A DNA stretch of 39,538 nt from Microbacterium sp. p3-SID336 (lineage in GTDB: Bacteria; Actinomycetota; Actinomycetes; Actinomycetales; Microbacteriaceae). The stretch covers positions 1 through 39,538 of the forward strand of contig NZ_JALXPE010000037.1 in assembly GCF_025143365.1 (NCBI RefSeq), written 5' to 3'. How positions within the stretch are numbered: position 1 is the stretch's first letter; each line of letters opens with the position of its first letter. The notes beneath the pieces are model-generated. The model worked only from the letters and a program-made list of their open reading frames with translations, did not search any database and was not told the DNA's origin. Both the position numbers and the translations under genes were made by a program. Below are positions 34,278 to 39,538 of the stretch, piece after piece.

Positions 34278-35314
34278 GCTCCCGCCTCCGTTCCGTTCGG
34301 TGCTGCGGGCGGTGTCGGCGCCGGCGGAGCTGTCGGAGCCGCAGGCGCAGGCGGGATCGGACCCGCCGCTGCGGGCGCAGGCGCAGGCGCCGCGGCCGGA
34401 TGCTGCAGCTGGAGGAAGGTGTGCTCGAGATCGCTCTGCGCGGGGGCGAACTCGGCCACCGGGAGGCCTGCCTCGACGAGTCGACGCAGCGAGTGCGCGG
34501 CGGCGTCCTCCCCGGGGAAGCCCACGAGCACGGCGCCGCGGTCGACGGCGAGCGACTCGAGCGCGAGGCCGAGCTGCGCGGCGACCTGCCAGGTGTCGGT
34601 GCTCAGGCGCTCCGGCGTCGCGCCGGCCAGCCGGATGCGCCAGGCGCGCACGGCGGTCTGCGCGGGCGCCGCGTCCACCACGGCACCGGCCACGAGGAAC
34701 ACGGCGTCGTCGACGACCTCCTCCAGTTCGGACAGGATGTGGCTGGAGATCAGCACCGTGCGCCCCTCGGCGGCGAAGCGGCGGAGCAGCACCCGCAGCT
34801 GCACGCGTGCTTCGGGGTCGAGGCCGGAGGCCGGTTCGTCGAGCAGCAGCACCTGCGGGTCGTGCACGAGAGCGCGAGCAAGGCCGAGCTTCTGCTTCTG
34901 CCCGCGCGACAGCACCTTCGCCGGGGAGTCGGCCAGCGCGGCGAGGCCGACCAGGTGCAGCAGCCGCTCGGCGCGCTGCGCGGCGTCCAGCGGGGCGATG
35001 CCGTAGAGCCGTGCAGTGGTGACGAGGGTCTCGCGGGCGGTCAGCGACGGCCAGGCGCCGAGCGCATCCGGCATCCAGCCGAGCAGGCGCCTGGCGGCGA
35101 GCGGGTCCTCCAGGGGGTCGACGCCGCCGATGCGGATCGTGCCGGTGTCTGGCGCGAGGAGCGACGCGAGCATCAGCAGCAGCGTGGTCTTGCCTGCGCC
35201 GTTGGGCCCGACGAGTCCGGTGACCCTGCCGGGCTCCGCGCGGAGGGTGGCCGATCGCACGGCCTGCACCGCGCCGAAGGCTCTGCTGACGTCCTGCACC
35301 AATATTCCGGTCAT
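34274..35314 (-). CDS. ABC transporter ATP-binding protein
   Basis: 346 residues. Walker A is GPNGAGKTT (about residues 36-44), the signature is LSRGQKQKLGLARAL, Walker B is VLLLDEPASGLD and the H-loop is LISSHILSELEE. The C-terminal 80 residues beyond the ATPase core are a regulatory region ending in an Ala/Pro-rich tail (PAAAPAPAPAAAGPIPPAPA...), which is unusual for this class. The order ATPase then permease, with a 4-nt overlap, gives an ABC-2 exporter of the drug, lipid or bacteriocin-immunity type. ATG 35314 has CAGACT (35321-35326) 6 nt upstream with no Shine-Dalgarno, so it is probably leaderless. Confidence 0.92.
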   Translation of the reverse strand: MTGILVQDVSRAFGAVQAVRSATLRAEPGRVTGLVGPNGAGKTTLLLMLASLLAPDTGTIRIGGVDPLEDPLAARRLLGWMPDALGAWPSLTARETLVTTARLYGIAPLDAAQRAERLLHLVGLAALADSPAKVLSRGQKQKLGLARALVHDPQVLLLDEPASGLDPEARVQLRVLLRRFAAEGRTVLISSHILSELEEVVDDAVFLVAGAVVDAAPAQTAVRAWRIRLAGATPERLSTDTWQVAAQLGLALESLAVDRGAVLVGFPGEDAAAHSLRRLVEAGLPVAEFAPAQSDLEHTFLQLQHPAAAPAPAPAAAGPIPPAPAAPTAPPAPTPPAAPNGTEAGA

Positions 35315-35403
35315 GCGGTCAGTCTGGCATCGACGACCACGCCCGCCCGGGTCCTCGGGGCGGATCCCCAGGCGCGGTCGTGGGCGGATGACACAATCGT
35401 CGG

Positions 35404-35802
35404 ATGCGCACGATCCTCAACATCATCTGGGTCATCCTCGCCGGCTGGGCCCTCTTCCTGGGCTACCTCCTCGCCGGCGTGCTGCTGTGCATCCCGATCG
35501 TCACGATCCCCTGGGCCATCGCGTCGTTCCGCATCGCGCGCTACGCGATCTGGCCGTTCGGCCGCGAGGTCGTCTCCAAGCCCACCGCCGGGGTCGGCTC
35601 GCTCCTCGGCAACGTGCTCTGGGTCATCCTCGCCGGCTGGTGGCTCGCGCTCGGCCACATCGTCTCGGGTCTCGCGCTGTGCGTCACCATCATCGGCATC
35701 CCGATGGGCATCGCCGACTTCAAGATGGTGCCCGTCTCGCTGATGCCGCTCGGCAAGGAGATCGTCTCGACGCGGCAGGGTGCGTTCGACCGCACACTTT
35801 GA
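35404..35802 (+). CDS. YccF-domain inner-membrane protein
   Basis: 132 residues made of two repeated YccF units. NIIWVILAGWALFLGYLLAG...IPWAIASFRIARYAIWPFG is echoed by NVLWVILAGWWLALGHIVSG...IPMGIADFKMVPVSLMPLG, so the protein is an internal duplication with four hydrophobic segments. YccF proteins are widespread membrane proteins without a settled function. ATG 35404 has CACAAT (35392-35397) 6 nt upstream and no Shine-Dalgarno, consistent with a leaderless transcript. It is divergent from the ABC ATPase and convergent with the phosphodiesterase gene (10 nt between stops). Confidence 0.9.
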   Translation: MRTILNIIWVILAGWALFLGYLLAGVLLCIPIVTIPWAIASFRIARYAIWPFGREVVSKPTAGVGSLLGNVLWVILAGWWLALGHIVSGLALCVTIIGIPMGIADFKMVPVSLMPLGKEIVSTRQGAFDRTL

Positions 35803-35812
35803 TGCGGCGGGC

Positions 35813-36799
35813 TCAGCCGCGGAAGAACGCGACCCCGAGGTCGGGGTGATCCACGAACACGCCGTCGACGCCCTGCCGCGCGATCACGCCCCACTCCGCC
35901 TCGTAGTCCCCGAAGGCGCCCTTGCCGCCGGGCCCGCGGAACTCGCTCGCGAGGAAGCCGTTCTCCGGGCGACAGGTCCACGTGAAGACGACCAGCCCGC
36001 GTGCGTGCGCATCCGCGACGATCGTGTTGCCGCGCGCCAGCAGCATCCGTTTGTCGACGCTGATCCCGTCGACCCTCCCCACCAGCGCGTCCAGTCCCGC
36101 CGGCTCGACCGTCTCGGGGTAGGTGAGCGCGCGCTTGCCCTCCGCGACGAGGAGGTCGTACGGCCGACCGGCCGCCTCGATCAGGTACACGTACGTCGCC
36201 GCGATGCCGCGCGCACGCAGCTGCCCGAGCACGGTCGACTCGAAGCTCTCGACGATCAGCGGCAGCTCGCCGTGCGCCCATCCCGCATCGCGCAGCTCAC
36301 GGTCGATCAGCGGCGCCAGGTCGAGTCCGATGCCCGCGAAGTAGGTCGCGTGCTTCACCTCGAGCACCACGCCGATCTCCCTGCCGTGCGCGACCGACCC
36401 CTCCCGCACCAGGTCCAGCACGTCCCGCAGCCGCAGGATGGGCTGCGCGCCGTCGAAGCTCGCGCTCGACGGCCGCACCGCGGGCAGCCGCTCGCGACCG
36501 CGCAGCGTGGAGAGCTCGTCCCACGTGAAGTCCTCCGTGAACCAGCCCGTCAGCGCCTCGCCGTCGACCCGCTTGGTGGTCCTGCGATCGGCGAACTCGG
36601 GGTGATCGGCGACATCGGTCGTGCCCGAGATCTCGTTCTCGTGCCGCACCACCAGGACGCCGTCCCTCGTGGCCACGACGTCCGGCTCGACCGCGTCCAC
36701 ACCCATCGCGAGGGCGAGCTCGTACGACGATCTGCTGTGCTCCGGACGGTAGCCGGGCGCGCCCCGATGCCCGATCACGAGCGGTGTTTTCCTGGGCAC
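35813..36799 (-). CDS. Glycerophosphodiester phosphodiesterase
   Basis: 328 residues. It hydrolyses glycerophosphodiesters from phospholipid turnover to glycerol-3-phosphate and an alcohol. Catalytic and metal residues are seen in VIGHRGAPGYRPEHS (His, Arg, Glu, His), GVDAVEPDVVATRDGVLVVRHE (Glu, Asp, His) and VVLEVKHATY. The TIM-barrel ending VDGVFVDHPDLG is typical. No signal peptide is seen. The long open frame continues upstream, so the start needs a choice. TACGCT at 36806-36811 lies exactly 6 nt before GTG 36799, giving a leaderless start (VPRKTPLVIGHRG). A GTG at 36805 is the close alternative. Confidence 0.92.
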   Translation of the reverse strand: MPRKTPLVIGHRGAPGYRPEHSRSSYELALAMGVDAVEPDVVATRDGVLVVRHENEISGTTDVADHPEFADRRTTKRVDGEALTGWFTEDFTWDELSTLRGRERLPAVRPSSASFDGAQPILRLRDVLDLVREGSVAHGREIGVVLEVKHATYFAGIGLDLAPLIDRELRDAGWAHGELPLIVESFESTVLGQLRARGIAATYVYLIEAAGRPYDLLVAEGKRALTYPETVEPAGLDALVGRVDGISVDKRMLLARGNTIVADAHARGLVVFTWTCRPENGFLASEFRGPGGKGAFGDYEAEWGVIARQGVDGVFVDHPDLGVAFFRG

Positions 36800-36805
36800 G
36801 CTCAC

Positions 36806-36811
36806 AGCGTA
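36806..36811 (-). promoter_or_regulatory. -10 element for leaderless glycerophosphodiesterase gene
   Basis: TACGCT, 6 nt before GTG 36799. It decides between GTG 36799 and GTG 36805, since the latter would sit at the end of the hexamer. Confidence 0.5.
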
Positions 36812-36889
36812 GAACACCCCGGGAGCGTCACCGCGCGGGTATCGTGGAGGAAAGCGACCTACTACCCCCCTTTGGAGTGAGGCCCACCA

Positions 36890-37816
36890 ATGAGCAACTT
36901 CGCTTTCAACAATCCTGCGTTCCAGCAGCAGGACCCGCGCAACGTCGCGACCTACCCGGGTGCACCCCAGGCTGCTCAGGGCGCCCAGAGCGCGTCGTTC
37001 CAGCACGGCGCCGTTGACGCCGCCGCCAACGCACAGCTCGAGGGGATGTACGCCGCGCCGTCCGCCGGCGCCATCGAGACCGACCGCATGTCCGTCGAGG
37101 ACACGGTGTGGAAGACCGCCGGCCTGTTCGGCATCCTGCTCGTCACCGCGGCCATCGGCTGGGTGCTCACGCTTGGCGGCCTGTCGGTCCCGGAGCGCGA
37201 CCCGTACAACACCTTCCAGCCCAACCTCCTCCCCTGGATGGTCGGCGCCCTCGGCGGCTTCGTCCTGGCGATGGTCATCACCTTCACCTCGCGCAAGAAG
37301 ATCCGCCCCGCGCTGATCTTCGCCTACGCCGCGTTCGAGGGCCTCTTCATCGGTGGCATCTCTTCTTACTTCGAGGTGCTGTGGCCCGGCATCGTCTTCC
37401 AGGCGACCCTGGCGACCCTGTCGGTCGTCGGCGTGACCCTGGCGCTCTTCGCGAGCGGCAAGATCCGCGCGTCGAAGAAGGCCACCAAGATCTTCATGAT
37501 CGCGATGATCGGCTACCTGGTCTTCTCGCTGCTGAACCTCGTCCTGATGTGGACGGGCGTGCTGCCCGCCGACCAGGCCTTCGGCATGTACAGCGCCGAG
37601 ATCATGGGCATCCCGCTCGGTCTGATCATCGGCGTCCTCGTCGTGATCATGGCCGCGTACTCCCTGGTCCTCGACTTCGACCAGATCCAGCAGGGCGTCC
37701 GCAACGGCGCTCCGCGCGTGTACGGCTGGCTCGGCGCCTTCGGCATCATGGTCACGGTCGTCTGGCTCTACGTCGAGATCCTGCGGATCATCGCGATCGT
37801 CCGCGGCAACGACTGA
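36890..37816 (+). CDS. Bax inhibitor-1/YccA-like membrane protein
   Basis: 308 residues. A hydrophilic Ala/Gln/Asn-rich N-terminus of about 70 residues precedes seven predicted membrane helices (about 77-300). The pattern, the end FDQIQQGVRNGAPRVYGWLGAFGIMV and the order of helices fit the actinobacterial BI-1/YccA family. Relatives act as calcium-leak channels or modulate membrane proteases; the role here is not defined. ATG 36890 follows GGAG about 14 nt and GAGG about 7 nt upstream. A strong terminator follows directly. Confidence 0.92.
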   Translation: MSNFAFNNPAFQQQDPRNVATYPGAPQAAQGAQSASFQHGAVDAAANAQLEGMYAAPSAGAIETDRMSVEDTVWKTAGLFGILLVTAAIGWVLTLGGLSVPERDPYNTFQPNLLPWMVGALGGFVLAMVITFTSRKKIRPALIFAYAAFEGLFIGGISSYFEVLWPGIVFQATLATLSVVGVTLALFASGKIRASKKATKIFMIAMIGYLVFSLLNLVLMWTGVLPADQAFGMYSAEIMGIPLGLIIGVLVVIMAAYSLVLDFDQIQQGVRNGAPRVYGWLGAFGIMVTVVWLYVEILRIIAIVRGND

Positions 37817-37833
37817 CGCCCCGCCGTCGCACA

Positions 37834-37864
37834 GAGGCCCGTCTCCCCCGCGGAGGCGGGCCTC
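37834..37864 (+). terminator. Rho-independent terminator after the BI-1-like gene
   Basis: GAGGCCCGTCTCC pairs with GGAGGCGGGCCTC (13 bp, one G-T pair, 5-nt loop), followed by TTTGCC. Confidence 0.9.
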
Positions 37865-37896
37865 TTTGCCATATCCCGGGAGGTGCGCGCAAGGGG

Positions 37897-37926
37897 TTGG
37901 CATGCGCACCGGCGACGCGGCAGTGT
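37897..37926 (+). promoter_or_regulatory. Promoter of the GlsB/YeaQ gene
   Basis: TTGGCA (5 of 6 to TTGACA) and CAGTGT are separated by 18 bp. The predicted start near 37933 gives a short leader that contains the hairpin GCCCCGG-CACC-CCGGGGC at 37939-37956, just before the Shine-Dalgarno. Confidence 0.45.
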
Positions 37927-37976
37927 GGATGTCACGAAGCCCCGGCACCCCGGGGCCCCGACACAAGGAGCTGACC

Positions 37977-38249
37977 ATGAGTTTTCTCGGCTTTCTTCTC
38001 CTCGGCCTCATCGCCGGAGCCATCGCCAAACTGATCCTGCCCGGCAAGCAGGGCGGAGGATGGTTCATCACCCTGCTGCTCGGCGTCGTCGGCGCCCTGC
38101 TCGGAGGCTGGCTCGGCAGCCTGATCCTCAACCGTCCCCTCACGGAGTTCTGGGACCTCGGGACCTGGCTCCTCGCCATCGGCGGCTCGATCGTCGTGCT
38201 GCTGATCTACGGCCTGATCGTCAACCGTGGCCAGCGGGTCAACGACTGA
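37977..38249 (+). CDS. GlsB/YeaQ/YmgE-family stress-response membrane protein
   Basis: 90 residues with three membrane helices. The opening FLGFLLLGLIAGAIAKLILPG and GWFITLLLGVVGALLGGWLG are family hallmarks (glycine-zipper-like helices, transglycosylase-associated protein family). Relatives are induced by general stress; their molecular role is unsettled. ATG 37977 has AAGGAG at ideal spacing. Its leader holds a compact hairpin next to the ribosome site, which could modulate translation. It is a single-gene unit, closed by the terminator at 38288-38327. Confidence 0.92.
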   Translation: MSFLGFLLLGLIAGAIAKLILPGKQGGGWFITLLLGVVGALLGGWLGSLILNRPLTEFWDLGTWLLAIGGSIVVLLIYGLIVNRGQRVND

Positions 38250-38287
38250 CGCACGACCCCACTCGACGCGCACACTGCGTCACCACG

Positions 38288-38327
38288 CCCGTCCCCAACG
38301 GCTGCGAGAGCACCCGTTGGGGGCGGG
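38288..38327. terminator. Terminator between GlsB/YeaQ and sigma-factor genes
   Basis: CCCGTCCCCAACGG pairs with CCGTTGGGGGCGGG (14 bp, one G-T pair, 12-nt loop), followed on the plus strand by TCTTTCTGTT. It also lies 18 nt past the convergent sigma-factor stop. Confidence 0.9.
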
Positions 38328-38345
38328 TCTTTCTGTTGTCGGCGG

Positions 38346-39538
38346 TCAGTCCCGCGCCCCGCGAGCCTTGCGCTGCAGCAGCGCCCGCTCGCGGTCGTTG
38401 CCCGCGATGCCCGCCGCGACCGCGAACTCGCTGCGCGCCTCCTCCTCCCGGCCGAGGCGCCGGAGCAGCTCCGCTCGCGTGGCAGGGAGCAGGTGGTATC
38501 CCCGCAGCGCACCGGAAGCGGCCAGCTCGTCGATGATCCGCAGGGCGGATGCCGGTCCGGTCGCCATCGCCACAGCCGCCGCCCTGTTCAGCTCCACGAC
38601 CGGGGACGGAGCCAGGCGGCCGAGCGCCTCGTACAGCAGCACGATCCGGTCCCAGTCGGTGTCGTCCACGGACGCAGCCACGGCATGGCATTCGGCGATC
38701 GCGGCCTGCAGAGCGTAGACGCCCCTCCCCCGCCCGAGTCCGTCGACGCGTGCGAGCGCTGCCCTGCCGCGTGCGATCCGGCTGCGGTCCCATCGCCGCC
38801 GATCCTGGTCGGCCAGCAGCACCGGCTCCCCGTCGCCGTCGACCCGCGCAGGGAAACGGGCGGCCGTCAACTCCATGAGGGCGAGCAGGCCGTGCACCTC
38901 GGGTTCGCGCGGCATCAGTGCCACGAGCACCCTCCCGAGCCGGATGGCCTCGTCGCTCAGCTCGGGGCGCATCCACTCCGGGCCGCTGCTGGCCGCATGC
39001 GCCTCGTTGAAGATCAGGTACAGCACCCCGAGAACGGCGCCGAGGCGCTGGGCGTGCTCCTCGCGCGGCGGCACCTCGAACGGAGCCCCGGCGGCGGCGA
39101 GAGTCTTCTTGGCGCGGACGATCCGCTGCTGCACGGTCGCGGTCGGCACCAGGAACGCGCGCGCGATCTCCTCGCTCGACAGGCCGCCCACGACGCGCAG
39201 AGTGAGCGCGACCTGCGCCTCCTTCGATAGCACGGGGTGGCAGGCGATGAAGATCAGCCGCAGCACGTCGTCGTCCACCGCGTCCGGATCCCAGGGCAGC
39301 TCGCTCGACTCCGCCTGCTCGCGCTCCAGGTCGTGCGCGAGCAGTGCCAGGCGCTCGTCCAGGCGCTCGCGCCGCCGCCAGCCGTCGACCGCCTTGCGCT
39401 TGGCGACGGCGGTGAGCCACGCGGCCGCGTTGCGCGGCACGCCGTCCGCGGGCCACTGCCGCAGGGCGTCGACCAGCGCCTCCTGCGCCAGATCCTCGGC
39501 GAGCCCGAAATCACCCACCAGGCGAGTCAGCGTCGCCA
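38346..39538 (-). CDS. ECF42-type RNA polymerase sigma factor with C-terminal extension (5' end outside window)
   Basis: At least 397 residues visible. The frame stays open to the window edge, and the first residues (ATLTRLVGDFGLAEDLAQEA) fall inside sigma region 2, so the N-terminus is missing. Region 2 continues with ALRQWPADGVPRNAAAWLTAVAKRKAVDGWRR. Region 4 is LSSEEIARAFLVPTATVQQRIVRAKKTL. Beyond it lies a helical domain of about 230 residues (YLIFNEAHAAS, RAALARVDGLGRGRGVYALQAAIAECHA) with TPR-like repeats, the hallmark of ECF42 sigma factors. These lack a dedicated anti-sigma factor and are usually beside a YCII/DGPF-domain gene, which would lie beyond the window. Confidence 0.92.
   Translation of the reverse strand, partial: ATLTRLVGDFGLAEDLAQEALVDALRQWPADGVPRNAAAWLTAVAKRKAVDGWRRRERLDERLALLAHDLEREQAESSELPWDPDAVDDDVLRLIFIACHPVLSKEAQVALTLRVVGGLSSEEIARAFLVPTATVQQRIVRAKKTLAAAGAPFEVPPREEHAQRLGAVLGVLYLIFNEAHAASSGPEWMRPELSDEAIRLGRVLVALMPREPEVHGLLALMELTAARFPARVDGDGEPVLLADQDRRRWDRSRIARGRAALARVDGLGRGRGVYALQAAIAECHAVAASVDDTDWDRIVLLYEALGRLAPSPVVELNRAAAVAMATGPASALRIIDELAASGALRGYHLLPATRAELLRRLGREEEARSEFAVAAGIAGNDRERALLQRKARGARD

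Noticed and set aside
35813..38179. A 788-residue minus-strand protein extending the glycerophosphodiesterase
   Set aside because: The extra N-terminal part is antisense to the BI-1-like and GlsB genes. The leaderless signal and family start fix the protein at 36799.

Overview
The window is high-GC actinobacterial DNA with tightly packed genes, frequent 4-nt ATGA gene overlaps, many leaderless starts and GC-only hairpin terminators. The backbone order uvrD1/pcrA – sucC – sucD – DUF6350/perM – purN – purH matches the conserved actinobacterial block known from Mycobacterium tuberculosis. Protein style and codon use suggest Microbacteriaceae, most likely Microbacterium. That taxonomic call is inference from gene content and composition. 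No tRNA, rRNA, insertion sequence, prophage or CRISPR array was seen.

Layout. 1-2.6 kb: the end of a cell-surface or secondary-metabolite operon with a sugar-transfer-type ATP-grasp ligase (5' end outside the window) followed by two alanine-racemase-like genes. These two are complementary: one keeps the C-terminal domain (catalytic Tyr, Met-Asp) but has lost most of the barrel and the PLP lysine. The other has a full PLP barrel with its lysine but a degenerate C-terminal domain. This looks like a split, obligately heterodimeric racemase and is the best candidate for an undescribed system here. 2.7-3.7 kb: a short-period repeat array and a coiled-coil hypothetical. 3.9-7.9 kb: an asymmetric heterodimeric ABC exporter preceded by a promoter, a 21-codon leader ORF and a hairpin, suggesting attenuation control. 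7.9-10.0 kb: an alkylation-repair operon (Ada/AlkA fusion plus Ogt). 10.1-13.9 kb: purH, purN and the PerM-like membrane protein. 14.0-16.6 kb: NCS2 purine permease and a divergent VOC/TetR pair sharing an operator, lying between perM and sucD. 16.8-18.9 kb: sucCD.

19.1-23.1 kb: a leaderless TetR regulator, a perfect inverted-repeat operator and an acyl-CoA dehydrogenase, then a small Cys-tailed hypothetical and a phytoene-desaturase-like FAD oxidoreductase. 23.1-29.1 kb: a palindromic intergenic element, convergent LigC-type ligase and LigD-polymerase-like Prim-Pol, an SseB-domain protein, and UvrD1/PcrA helicase. 29.2-33.1 kb: a LysE exporter and a large secreted, wall-anchored protein with four lamin-tail domains and a propeller-like region. 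33.2-35.3 kb: an ABC-2 type ATPase/permease pair. 35.4-39.5 kb: a YccF protein, a glycerophosphodiesterase, a BI-1-like membrane protein, a GlsB/YeaQ stress membrane protein and an ECF42-type sigma factor running off the window end.

Across the window, nine genes have a TANNNT-like -10 hexamer exactly 6 nt before the start codon and a tenth has it at 7 nt, the signature of leaderless transcripts. In several cases this fixes the start codon. Three intergenic regions carry different short-period (17-22 bp) imperfect tandem arrays.
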